64,000 nt of DNA from JADJOY01 sp016713535 [NCBI: Deltaproteobacteria bacterium] (GTDB taxonomy: Bacteria > JADJOY01), in assembly GCA_016713535.1 (NCBI GenBank), contig JADJOY010000041.1:30561-94560 (forward strand), read 5' to 3'. A program made the position numbers and the translations under genes. Shown piece after piece: positions 54,121 to 62,818 of this stretch; position 1 is the first letter of the stretch, and every line of letters begins with the position of its first letter. The notes below the pieces were generated by a model. It searched no databases and had not been told where the DNA came from. It saw only the letters and a program-made list of their open reading frames with translations.

Positions 54121-55079
54121 GCGGCGCGCTCTCGATCCTCGACGCGCTGGTGAGCGAGCTGGCGGCGCGCGCGCTGCACGAAGGACGAGGCGAGCCCGGG
54201 CCCGACACCCTCGCCGCGTGGTGGAGCGCGGTCCGCCCCGCGACAGCGAGCTGGGCCGAGCCGGTCGATCGCGCCATCGCCCGCGGCGCCCGCGCCGAGC
54301 GGATCGCGTTCGCGTTCGCCGCCGGCTACCAGGCGGCGCTGAGAAGGCTGGTGCCGGAGCTCGCCGACGACGTGATGGTGTCGCTCTGCATCACCGAGGC
54401 GAAGGGGAACCACCCGCGGGCGATCGAGACGCGGCTCACGCCGGACCCGGCGAGCGGCGGCTTCCGCGTGAGCGGCGATAAGCGCTGGGCGACGGCCTCG
54501 CCGCAGGCTCTCGAGCTCCTGGTGGCGGCACGCGCCGGCGAGCGCGCCGACGGGCGCCCCGAGATCAAGCTGGCGCGGGTGCGCGGCGGCGCGCCCGGGC
54601 TCGTGATCGAGCCGATGCACGGGATCGCGTTCGTGCCCGAGATCGCCCACGGCCGTGTGACGCTCGACGGCGTCGCGGTCGCGCCGGACGACGTGCTGCC
54701 CGGCGACGGCTACGAGCGCTACGTGAAGCCCTTCCGGACGATCGAGGACGCCCACGTCGCGGCGGCGCTCGGCGCCCACCTGCTGGCGCTCGCCTTCCGC
54801 TTCGGCTGGGCGCGCGAGGTCCGCGAGCGGCTCCTCGCCCACCTCGTGGCCGCGCGGGCGCTCGCCCTGGCCGACCCGGGATCGGCTGCGACTCACCTCG
54901 CGCTCGCCGGACTCTTCGCCGAGCAGGGGCGGCTCTTGCTCGCGATCGAGCCGTGCTGGGAGCTCGCCGACCCCGCCACGCGGGCGCGCTGGGAGCGCGA
55001 CTCGGCGCTCCTCTCCGTGGCCGGAACGGCCCGGGAAAAGCGCCGCGAAGTGGCCTGGAATCGCCTCGAAAACCCCTGA
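54117..55079 (+). CDS. Acyl-CoA dehydrogenase-fold protein, atypical
   Basis: 320 aa. The middle resembles the ACAD mid-domain: VSLCITEAKGNHPRAIETRLTPD (where a TEPxxGSD is expected), FRVSGDKRWATASPQALELLVAAR, VRGGAPGL and FVPEIAHGRVTLDGVAVAPDDVLPGDGYERYVKPFR. The C-terminal helical part is present but lacks the IYEGTxEIQ signature. The FAD and base motifs are therefore degenerate, and enzyme activity is doubtful. GTG at 54117 overlaps the HAD gene stop (GTGA). Last gene of the bcp/HAD/ACAD-like set. Confidence 0.75.
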   Translation: MSGALSILDALVSELAARALHEGRGEPGPDTLAAWWSAVRPATASWAEPVDRAIARGARAERIAFAFAAGYQAALRRLVPELADDVMVSLCITEAKGNHPRAIETRLTPDPASGGFRVSGDKRWATASPQALELLVAARAGERADGRPEIKLARVRGGAPGLVIEPMHGIAFVPEIAHGRVTLDGVAVAPDDVLPGDGYERYVKPFRTIEDAHVAAALGAHLLALAFRFGWAREVRERLLAHLVAARALALADPGSAATHLALAGLFAEQGRLLLAIEPCWELADPATRARWERDSALLSVAGTAREKRREVAWNRLENP

Positions 55080-55127
55080 ATAGAGGGCCCTGGGGCCAGT
55101 TTTCACGGAGTCGGCGCGAAAACGGCC

Positions 55128-55196
55128 TGTAAAGCTTTAGCTTTACAAAAACTGTAAAGCAGATGCTTTACGATCTTGTATAGCAAGTGCTTTACA
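55128..55196. repeat. Three tandem 20-bp dyads, TGTAAAGC-N4-GCTTTACA
   Basis: Copies at 55128-55147 (spacer TTTA, perfect), 55153-55172 (AGAT, last base G) and 55177-55196 (AAGT, one change in the left arm). Start-to-start distances are 25 and 24 bp. The patch is about 60-65% A+T inside a genome of about 70% G+C. It lies between two convergent genes, so it is not upstream of either. It could be a protein-binding array, a set of RNA hairpins, or the footprint of a small mobile or interspersed element. Not a CRISPR: no spacer of useful size. Confidence 0.85.
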
Positions 55197-55200
55197 GCGG

Positions 55201-55416
55201 CCCGCCGGGAGGCGGGCCCTCCGAGGGGTGGAGCCGGCGCCTCGGGCGGATTCGGAGGGACGGCCTCCCGGCCGTCCGCAGCGTGGGGATCCGAGGCGCC
55301 GGTGTCTCGGGCCGGTTCGGAGGGACGGCCTCCCGGCCGTCCGCCAGCGTGGGGATCCAAGGAGGTGGCGCCGGCGTCTCGGGTCGATCCGGAGGGGACG
55401 GCCTCTCTGGCCGTCC
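55201..55416. repeat. GC-rich hairpin repeat cluster (A, B, B, B)
   Basis: Hairpin A at 55201-55216: CCCGCC, GGGA, GGCGGG, then CCCTCCGAGGGGTG. Hairpin B three times, at 55258-55277, 55323-55342 and 55396-55416: GGACGGCC, TCCC (TCTCT in the third), GGCCGTCC, each preceded by TCGGAGG-like sequence and linked by GCGTGGGGATCC-like arms, with a period of 65-73 bp. The same A and B elements recur at 60622-60727. The region between the convergent genes at 55079 and 55434 holds nothing else that I can see. Confidence 0.85.
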
Positions 55417-55433
55417 GCCCGTCGCACGGCCGC

Positions 55434-55946
55434 TCAGTCGTCGTCGTCGCCTTGGATGATCTCACCGCGGGCGAGGGCGTCGAGGCGCGCCTTGGCACCG
55501 TTCAGCAGAGCGAGGCTCGGCTCCAGGTCCTGGGTCAGGTCGAGCCGCCAGGTGCCGTCCTCGAGGCGGAACGTGAGGCGCCCCGGGTGGCCGCTCTGAT
55601 AGCGGATCAGCACGATCGCTTCATCGCCGTGGAGCTCGCTGCCGGTCAGCTCGGGCGCCTGCCGGCCGAAGTTCTGGAGGAACGCGTCGAGGACGTTGTC
55701 GGGGACGTTGGTCGCGTGGATGCTCACCGCGGCGGTCTGGATCTCCCGCATCAGCTCGAGGGTGCGCGCCGTCACGAAGCGGCGCGCGGCGCGCTCGTCC
55801 ACCTTGGCGGCCGCGTGGCGCAGCCCCCAGAACGCCGCCTCGGGTGTCTCGGCGGGCGGCGGCCGGTGGCACGCGCCGGCGAGCACCAGCCCGATCACGA
55901 GCAGTCCGGCGCGCAGTCCCGGACGGTGGTGGGCACCGACGATCAC
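55434..55946 (-). CDS. Small lipoprotein of unknown function
   Basis: 170 aa. Leader LLVIGLVLAGAC is a lipobox. The mature part PEAAFWGLRHAAAKVDERAARRFVTARTLELMREI has the look of a helical domain of the type seen in exported DUF4878-like proteins, followed by beta-rich GDEAIVLIRYQSGHPGRLTFRLEDGTWRLDL and an acidic tail ending GDDDD. GTG at 55946 would overlap the decarboxylase-like gene stop (GTGA). Third gene behind the KstR-type operator. Confidence 0.78.
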   Translation of the reverse strand: MIVGAHHRPGLRAGLLVIGLVLAGACHRPPPAETPEAAFWGLRHAAAKVDERAARRFVTARTLELMREIQTAAVSIHATNVPDNVLDAFLQNFGRQAPELTGSELHGDEAIVLIRYQSGHPGRLTFRLEDGTWRLDLTQDLEPSLALLNGAKARLDALARGEIIQGDDDD

Positions 55947-56712
55947 AGCCCTCCGCGGCGTCGTAGCGGGCGCTCATCTTCGCGACACTACCACTCATCA
56001 TCGCGCGCCTGGGAAGCCCCAGGAACCGCAGCTCGTCGGCGATCGGGTGCTGGCCGAGGGTGAGCTCGGCGCCACCGAGGCGGAAGCCGAGGCCGCTGCC
56101 GCTCGCCGAGAACGGCGTCTTGCGCAGTACGCCGTCGAGGGTGGCGAGCGCCACCAACGGGGCCTCGTGGAAGGTGCGCTTGCCGCCGCTACCCACCTTG
56201 AGCGTGAGCACGTGGTCGTCGCCCGAGGTGAGGGTGGCGATGTGCTGGCCGGCCTCCTCGCGGATCGTGATCTTCTCGACGGTCTTGGGCAGGCCCCAGA
56301 TGGCGCGTCCCGCGTCGCGCGAGAACTCGGTGGTGACCGGCAACCGGTGGATGTAGGTGCCGATGTTGCCGCGCATCGAGTCGAGGGTCAGGCCGATGAA
56401 AGGCAGTGCGCGCCCGCCGCCGAGCCGCACCACGAACGCGATCGCGAGCTCGTTGTACCGGCCGAGGTCGTTCTCGCGGTACTCGATCGCCGCGACGCTC
56501 GCCATCGCCCGCCCCGGGAAGACCTCGGCGAGCTCGACGCGCGCGTTGCCGATCACCGCCTTGGCGGCGCGGGTCGGCACCAGGAAGCTCGCGAACATCA
56601 CGCTCGCGTCGCGCACCCACACGGGGAGCGACACGATCTGGTCCTGGATCCGGAACTGGCCGGGTTCGAACGGGGTCTCGGCGGTGCGCGCGCCCTTCGC
56701 CTTGGCGGTCAT
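55943..56712 (-). CDS. Acetoacetate decarboxylase-like protein (probable 1-nt deletion at the end)
   Basis: About 256 aa in the conceptual form. RIQDQIVSLPVWVRDASVMFASFLVP, VAAIEYRENDLGRYNELAIAFVV, RLPVTTEFSRDAGRAIWGLPKTVEKI (Lys in the usual Schiff-base place) and a beta-cone C-terminus fit the ADC-like superfamily. Activity need not be on acetoacetate; many members bind other keto acids. In the given sequence the frame runs on through the lipoprotein gene. One base restored near 55950-55970 ends it at TGA 55943-55945, giving the GTGA joint seen elsewhere. It follows the GMC gene by 13 nt. Confidence 0.78.
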
Positions 56713-56725
56713 CGGTCGTCTCCTG

Positions 56726-58351
56726 TCAAGCGCGGCCCGATCGGATCAGGTCGGAGCACTTCTCGCCGATCATGATCGAGGGGGCGTTGGTGTTGCCGCC
56801 CACGATCTTGGGCATGATCGACGCGTCCGCGACGCGCAGCCCGGCCACGCCGTGCACCCGGAGCTCGTGGTTCACCACCGCGAGCGGGTCGTTGCCCATC
56901 TTGCAGGTGCCGACCGGGTGGTAAATGGTCTTGCCGAACATCCGCACGTGCGCCTCCAGCTGCTGGCGGCTCGAGCACGCCGGCCCCGGCGTGCGCTCGG
57001 CGATCACGTAGCGCTTGAACGCCGCCTCGCCCGCCACGGCGCGCGCGATCTCGAGCCCGCGCACCATCACCCGCATGTCGTCCGGGTCCTCGAGGTAGCG
57101 AGGGTCGATGCTGGGCGCGACGTTGGGGTCGGTGCTCTGGAGGCGGATCTCGCCGCGGCTCTTCGGGTAGATCATGCCGGCGAGCACGGTGAAGCTCGGC
57201 TTCTTCGAGATGACCCCCTTCTTGGGGCCGTCGTCGTTGGGCTCGGGGTACGCCCACGGCAGGCCGAAGAACTGCAGATCCGGGATCGGCTCCTCGGCGC
57301 GCGTCTTCACGAACGCGCCGCCCTCGAGGAAGGTCTTGCCGAACCAGCCCTTGTTGAAGAGGAAGTCGCGCAGCATGCCGCCGATGTAGTGGGGCGCGGT
57401 GCTGGTGTGTCCGGCGTCGGCGGTGGTCTCGTAGCGGACCGGCACCATGAGGTGGTCGTGGAGGTTCTGGCCGACGCCGGGCAGGTCCGCGACCACGTCG
57501 ACGCCGACCTTCTTCAGGTGGTCCGCAGGACCTACCCCCGAGAGCATCAGGATCTGCGGCGAGCCGATCGCGCCTCCCGAGAGGATCACCTCGGCGCCCG
57601 CGCGCGCCGTGAACGTGGCGCCGCCCTTCGAGTAGACGACGCCGGTGGCGCGGCCGTTCTCGATCACGATCTTGTGCACCAGCGCCTGGTCGGCGACCTC
57701 GACGTTGCCGCGCGCCATCGCCGGGTAGAGGAACGCCACCGAGGTGCTGATGCGCTTCCGGTTGGCGCACGTCTGGTGGTACGAGCACGCACCTTCCTGC
57801 TGCTCGCCGTTGAAGTCGTCGATGACGCGCACGCCGCAGGCGCTCGCGATCGCCTCGTTGAAGCCGAGCGTGACGACCGACTGGTTCTCCTGGCTGGTCA
57901 CGCCGAGCGGCCCGCGCCCGCCGTGGTACTTGCCCTCGCCCTTCTCGAAGCTCTCCGACTTCTTGAAGTAGGGGAGCACGTCGTCGTAGCCCCAGCCCGG
58001 GTTCCCCCAGTCCCGCCACTCGTCGTAGTTGGCGCGGTGGCCGCGGATGTAGAGCATGCCGTTCACCGAGCTGCAGCCGCCCAGCACCTTGCCGCGGGTC
58101 CACGGCATGACGCGGCCGTCCATGGCCTTCTGCGGCGCGGTCTTGTAGCCCCAGTCGCTCATCGCCTTGAGCTGCGGGCTCTCGTAGACGATCGCGAGGG
58201 CGCCGGGCCGGCGGAACAGGAACGACTTGTCGCTGCCGCCGGCCTCGATCACCAGGATCCGCGCCTTGGGATCCTCGCCGAGGCGGTTGGCGATGACGCA
58301 ACCGGCGGAGCCCGCGCCGATCACGATGTAGTCGTAGCTCTGCGTCGACAT
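56726..58351 (-). CDS. GMC-family FAD oxidoreductase (alcohol/choline dehydrogenase-like)
   Basis: 541 aa. FAD-binding YDYIVIGAGSAGCVIANRL at the N-terminus, the GMC signature WTRGKVLGGCSSVNGMLYIRG, the second signature GGAIGSPQILMLSGVGP, and the active-site TIYHPVGTCKMGND plus VADASIMPKIVGGNTNAPSIMIGE. Oxidises an alcohol to aldehyde or ketone; AlkJ, choline dehydrogenase and cholesterol oxidase are relatives. ATG at 58351 has AGGAG about 8 nt upstream. First gene of an operon with an ADC-like protein and a lipoprotein, under a promoter with a TetR-type operator. A steroid or alkanol substrate is a guess from the operator. Confidence 0.92.
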   Translation of the reverse strand: MSTQSYDYIVIGAGSAGCVIANRLGEDPKARILVIEAGGSDKSFLFRRPGALAIVYESPQLKAMSDWGYKTAPQKAMDGRVMPWTRGKVLGGCSSVNGMLYIRGHRANYDEWRDWGNPGWGYDDVLPYFKKSESFEKGEGKYHGGRGPLGVTSQENQSVVTLGFNEAIASACGVRVIDDFNGEQQEGACSYHQTCANRKRISTSVAFLYPAMARGNVEVADQALVHKIVIENGRATGVVYSKGGATFTARAGAEVILSGGAIGSPQILMLSGVGPADHLKKVGVDVVADLPGVGQNLHDHLMVPVRYETTADAGHTSTAPHYIGGMLRDFLFNKGWFGKTFLEGGAFVKTRAEEPIPDLQFFGLPWAYPEPNDDGPKKGVISKKPSFTVLAGMIYPKSRGEIRLQSTDPNVAPSIDPRYLEDPDDMRVMVRGLEIARAVAGEAAFKRYVIAERTPGPACSSRQQLEAHVRMFGKTIYHPVGTCKMGNDPLAVVNHELRVHGVAGLRVADASIMPKIVGGNTNAPSIMIGEKCSDLIRSGRA

Positions 58352-58388
58352 GGACCTGCTCCTGCCGTGGGTGTGAGGGGGAGCGTCC

Positions 58389-58417
58389 GATGTAGAACGT
58401 GTTCTACCGCGAGTCAA
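58389..58417 (-). promoter_or_regulatory. Promoter with embedded KstR-type palindrome for the GMC operon
   Basis: Minus strand: TTGACT (58417-58412), 17-nt spacer, TACATC (58394-58389). Overlying it is GTAGAAC-GT-GTTCTAC (58392-58407), a perfect 7-bp dyad. Its core TAGAACGTGTTCTA fits the TNNAACNNGTTNNA pattern known for the TetR-family repressor KstR and related lipid-catabolism repressors. A bound repressor would cover the spacer and -10. The GMC start is 41 nt away. No TetR gene is in the window. Confidence 0.72.
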
Positions 58418-58532
58418 GTCACGGGCCGGGGCCGGTGGGTGGGCGCCCGCGCGGCGACCGCCTTGCCCCCGCGGGCGGCGCTCCGTAGCGTGGGCGGCGC
58501 TGCGGCGCCGTGCGCCGCCGCATCACCGATCG

Positions 58533-60441
58533 ATGCCTGACCTGGATCTCGCGTCCGCGCGCACCCGCTCCGACGAGCCGAGCGTGGCTCTCGCCCTGGC
58601 GCTCGTGCTGTTCCTGAGCGTGCTGGTGGGCGCGCGCGCGGCGCTGCCGTTCGCGGGGCAGCTCTTCTCGCCCGCGCCGACGTGGGCGGTCGAGCACGCC
58701 GTGGCCGCCGACATGCTCGAGGTCACGGCGCGCATCCGCGCCACCACCGGCCGCGCGTGGGGCTACGACCCGCACGTGATGGCGGGCTATCCGTTCACCG
58801 CGCTCGAGCACAACTTCGCGTCGTTCCAGCTCGCGGCGCTCGCCTGGCCGTCGCTCGGCGGGGCGGCGTGGCTCCGCCTCGGCACCGTGCTGGCGTGGGC
58901 CTCCATTCCGGCGCTGGTGTTCGGGTCGCTGCTGGGCTTCGGTCTGGGCCGGCGCGCGGCGCTCGCCGGCGCGGTCGCGGGCGCGCTGCTCCTCGCCACG
59001 TCCGAGCTCGAGCTCTTCCGCGCCACGGGCGCGATCGTGGGCGGCTACGTGAGCGTGCTGCTCCTGCCCGCGCTCGCCGGCGCCCATGCCTACCTGGCGC
59101 GTGGGCGCACCACGGGTGCTCTCGCCTGCGCGGGGTTCGCGGCGCTCGCGCTCTTGGTCCACAAGGGCGCCGCGCTGCTGGTGCCGGTGCCGGTGCTCGT
59201 GTGGGTGCTTGCTTACGGGCGAGGCCAGCCGAGGCGGGTGTTGGCGCTGCTGGCGCTCGGCGTCGCGTGTACGGCGGCGCTCAACGTGGGATGGATCCTG
59301 CCGGCGCTGCGGTATCGCCACTGGCTGAGCGCCGTGCCGTGGCCGCTCTGGCTCCAGCACGACCCGCTGCGATTGGCTCGCGAGGCGCTCACGCCGGTCG
59401 CGGGCTTCGACGGCTTCGACGCCTCCGCGGTGCTCGGGGAGTCGCTGTGGGGGAGCTGGCTGGCGCGCAACGTGGTGCTGGGGTTCGGCCTGATCGGGCT
59501 CGCTCGTCTCGGCGATCGCCGCCTCGCGATGGCGCTGGCGGCGGCGCTGGCGTGGCTGGCGGCGATCGCGTTCTTCGGCTCGTGGCTCGCGCCGATCGCG
59601 GCGTTCGAGCCGTTCCGCTACGTGATCGCGTACCGCCTGCTGTGGGTGGTGCCCGCGGCGGTGGGCCTGATCGAGACGCGCGACGCGTGGTTCGCGCGGG
59701 GCGCGCGACCGAGGTGGCTGCCGCCGGTGGCCGCCGCGGTCACGGCGTTCGCCTGCCTTCTCCTGCCGACGTACGCGGCGTTCGTGGCGCGCCAGCCGAT
59801 GAGCGCGAGCCCGCCGCCGTCGTTCGGCGCGCTCGTCGACTTCGCGCGCGACCCGGTGTCGGGCGAGGGGAGGCTGATGGTCGAGGACGCGTTCCTCGGC
59901 GCCGAGGATCCCGGGCCTTACGGGGGCGCCTACGTGCTCGGCCAGCTCGCGCTCGCGACCGGTCGTGAGCTGATCGGCGGCCGCTCGCCGTGGATCCGCA
60001 TGTTGCACCGCTTCGCGAGCTTCACCGACGGCGAGGCCTTCGGAACGCGCCTCGCCGAGCTCACTCGCGGCGAGCTCCTCGGCTACCTGGAGCGCTACGA
60101 CGTCACCGCGGTCGCCGCGTGGAGCGCCGAGAGCAAGCGCGTCTTCGACGCCCTCGCCCCGGAGGTCACGCGCGTCGGCGAGCGCGGGCCGCTCTCGCTC
60201 TACCGGGTGGCGCGGGTGGCGTCACGGTTCGAGAGGGGCCGCGGCCACGTCGCCTCGACGTGGGGCGAGCTCGCGCTCAGCGACGTGGAGGCGGATGGAG
60301 GCGAGGTCGTGCTTCGCTACCACTGGGCCGAGGGCCTGACGGCGACGCCCGCGGCGCGTCGAGCCGATCGCGCTCGGCGACGACCCCGTGCCCTTCATCC
60401 GGGTGCTCGATCCGCCGCGCTCGTTCCGGCTGCGGCTCTAG
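58533..60441 (+). CDS. Multi-pass membrane protein, YfhO/GT-C-like (one frameshift)
   Basis: About 635 aa when one extra base near 60350-60358 is allowed for; the end then reads VEPIALGDDPVPFIRVLDPP and stops at TAG 60439-60441. About ten to eleven membrane helices follow a short start, with a first periplasmic loop containing RAWGYDPHVMAGYPFTALEHN, reminiscent of GT-C glycosyltransferase or 6-pyruvoyl-tetrahydropterin-synthase-related membrane proteins. The C-terminal 180 residues are soluble. No clear DxD or catalytic site is seen. Possibly transfers a sugar to an envelope lipid or protein. Confidence 0.72.
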
Positions 60442-60621
60442 ATGCATCGTCACGATTCGTAGCGACCGGTCTCGGCGTCCCATCGGCTTCGGCGGCGACG
60501 AAGCGCCGCCCTCCAGCCCGTTCGGCGCAAGGGCGATCCAAATCGTGGTGGCCCATTTGGGCTCGAGCGTGCGTTCCGGAGGAGCGCCGGCCCGAGGGGA
60601 GCCTTCGCGCACGCTTCGGAG

Positions 60622-60727
60622 AGACGGCCTCCCGGCCGTCCGCCGCCGGCCCGACGGGAGTCGGGCCCTCCGAGGGGTGCGCGGAACCGATCAGGCGGAG
60701 CTTCGGAGGGACGGCCCCCTGGGCGTC
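60622..60727. repeat. GC-rich hairpin repeat cluster (B, A, B')
   Basis: Hairpin B at 60622-60641 (AGACGGCC, TCCC, GGCCGTCC), hairpin A at 60650-60665 (CCCGAC, GGGA, GTCGGG, then CCCTCCGAGGGGTG) and a weaker B' at 60709-60727 (GGACGG...CGTCC). Same family as 55201-55416. Compared with the A copy there, the fifth pair changes from C-G to A-T on both arms. The right end runs into the 3' end of the coiled-coil gene. The rest of 60442-60690 has no gene that I can support. Confidence 0.82.
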
Positions 60728-61023
60728 CCCGAACGGCGGCCCGCGGGACGCGGGCCTAGCGTCGTCGGGTCGGCGCGCGCGGGGGGACCGAGCCGTGGGC
60801 GGCCGTCGAGGGTCGGCGCGGCTTCTGGTCCGTCCAGCGGCGGGCTCGCGAGCGCCTTCGCGACGCGGTCGAGCTCGGCCTGCACGGCGTTGAGGTCGGT
60901 GCGCAGCGAGCCGAGCGTCTGGGTGACCTCGACGCGCAGGCCCCGGACCTCGTCGAGCATCTCCCGGAGCAGATCGATGACCACGTCGGCTGCGCGGGCG
61001 AAGCTCGATACGTTCTCCATCAT
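60691..61023 (-). CDS. Small coiled-coil protein
   Basis: 110 aa. Residues about 5-62 form a heptad-rich helix (VVIDLLREMLDEVRGLRVEV, then LRTDLNAVQAELDRVAKAL), followed by a Pro/Gly/Arg-rich tail. GGGGGAAAG precedes the ATG pair at 61023. The tail and stop are encoded in the B' hairpin repeat, so the C-terminal 20 residues may have been added by the repeat. No family recognised; resembles short phasin-like or chemotaxis-linker helices only in shape. Confidence 0.65.
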   Translation of the reverse strand: MMENVSSFARAADVVIDLLREMLDEVRGLRVEVTQTLGSLRTDLNAVQAELDRVAKALASPPLDGPEAAPTLDGRPRLGPPARADPTTLGPRPAGRRSGTPRGPSLRSSA

Positions 61024-61280
61024 GGCTTTCCCCCGTGATCGGTGCCGTCAGAGTCGTGACGCAGCGTCAGGTCGGTGCACATGCCGACGTCCGTCGGCCC
61101 CCGACTGTCGCGGAGGGCTCGAATCACTGCCCACCGAAACCGCCGTTCTGATTCAAATTGTCATGAATCGTGTGGGACGTGTCTAGCGCCGCCCGAGCGC
61201 CCCGAGCGGTACGGAACCTGCTTTCCTGAAGGCCGAGGCATCCTTCGGCCGTGGGCCGAGTCGAGGGCGGGGCGGCGAAC

Positions 61281-62757
61281 ATGCGGATCACGTGCACAAA
61301 CTGTCAGTCGGCATTCAACCTGAATCTCGATGGCATCCACCATCAGCGGTTCCAGTTCAAGTGCCCGAGCTGCGCGGGACTGGTGATGGTGGACCGGGCC
61401 GACGCGCCCGCGCCGATCAAGGTGGCCGGGGCTTCGGCGGTGCTCGTCCCCGCCGGTAGCAACCCGGGCCCGGCGCCGGCGCCCCAGCCGATCGTGACGC
61501 CGCCGCCCCCGCGCCGTGCCGAGGCGCCCGCGCCGGCGGTGCCGGACGCCGCCGCCGACGAGGACCTACCCAACGCCAAGTTCCGCGAGGCACCGACCGA
61601 CCGTGTGGGCGTGATCGCGCCACCCAAGGCCGTCGAGTCGCCGTCGGTACCGGCTGGGCCGGTGCGAAGCGCGGTCGCGAACGCCGCGACCGCGCCGGCG
61701 GCGCTGCCGCTGCCGCCGGTCCCGCAGGCCGCGGGGGCGAGTGTCGCGGCGAAGCTACCGCCGCGCGAGGCCCGCCCGGCGGTCGCCGCGAAGGTCGAGG
61801 TCGCGCCGGCGAGCGCCGCCCCGATGAAGGTCACGCCCGCCGCGAGGGTCGCCGAGCCAGCGCCGGGGAGGTCCGCCGACTCATCCGAGAGGTCAGAGCC
61901 CGCGAAGCCGGCGGCCGCCGATGCGCTCGAGGCCGCGCGCCGAGATCCTGGCGCAGCACGCCGAGCTCACGAAGAAGAACTGGTTCGAGCTCCTCGGCGT
62001 GAAGCAGGACGCGCCGCTCGACGAGGTCAAGAGCGCCTACTTCAAGCTCGCCAAGCAGTATCACCCCGATCGTTTCGTCGCGACCATGAGCGAGAGCGAG
62101 CTCGCCAAGGTGCGCGAGCTCTCGTCGCGGGTGAACCAGGCGTTCCAGGACCTGCGCAACGAGACCACCCGGCAGGAGTACCTGAAGAAGCTCGCCGATC
62201 CCGAGCGCGAGAAGAAGCGCCTCGAGGCGAGCGGCATCATCGAGGCCATGATCGACCACGAGAAGGGCCGCATGGCGCTCAAGCAATCGAACTTCGAGCT
62301 CGCGCTGCAGCACTTCCAGCGTGCCTCGGCGCTGCACCCCGGCGAGGCCGAGTACCACTTCATGATCGCCCAGTCGCTGCAGCGCGCCCGCGGAGTGGAG
62401 AACTCCTCCAACCGCGCCGCGATCGAGTCGGAGCTGCGCAAGGCCGTCGACCTGCAGCCCAACAACGCCGGCTACCGCATCGGTATCGGCCACTACTGGA
62501 AGGCGCGCGGCGAGATGGAGAAGGCGTTCGGTCACTACAAGGAAGCGCTCAAGCTCGATCCCAAGAACCACGAGGCGATCCGGGAGATCCGACCTTCGGA
62601 GTCGCGCAAGGAGAAGGAACGTGAAGAGCGTAAGCGCGCGGCCCCGTCGAGCCGCGCGGGTTCCGCGCGCGCTTCGGGCTGCGTTGACCCGACGACGCGA
62701 CGAGCGTCCCTGGCCGTGGCGCATCCTCGGCTCTGGCGCGCCGGGCCGGTTCGATGA
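61281..62757 (+). CDS. MJ0042 zinc-ribbon/DnaJ/TPR protein (one frameshift)
   Basis: About 492 aa. Residues 1-40 are an MJ0042-type zinc ribbon (ITCTNCQSAFNL and FKCPSCAGLVMVD). A Pro/Ala-rich linker of about 170 residues follows. After a shift near 61935 in a GAGGCCGCGCGC run, the frame reads EILAQHAELTKKNWFELLG into a J-domain with YHPDRF (HPD). Three TPR-like units follow (ALKQSNFELALQHFQRASAL, NSSNRAAIESELRKAVDLQP, ARGEMEKAFGHYKEALKLDP). The zinc-ribbon, J-domain and TPR set is seen in Deltaproteobacteria and may recruit Hsp70 to a complex. The last 30 residues are basic and their frame is uncertain. Confidence 0.78.
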
Positions 62758-62818
62758 GATCCTGATCGAGGCGAGTGCGCTCTTCCGGCGCCCTCGGGAA
62801 GGTCGAGCCACTCACCGC

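Noticed and set aside
55128-55416. CRISPR array
   Set aside because: The repeats are dyads of about 20 bp with 4-5 bp between, or hairpins with a 65-73 bp period and similar sequence between them. No unique spacers and no cas genes are present.
55176-56063. A frame with repeated GRPPGRP and RASGS-like peptides across the hairpin cluster
   Set aside because: The peptide repeats come only from the DNA repeats. The frame also runs antisense into the lipoprotein gene.
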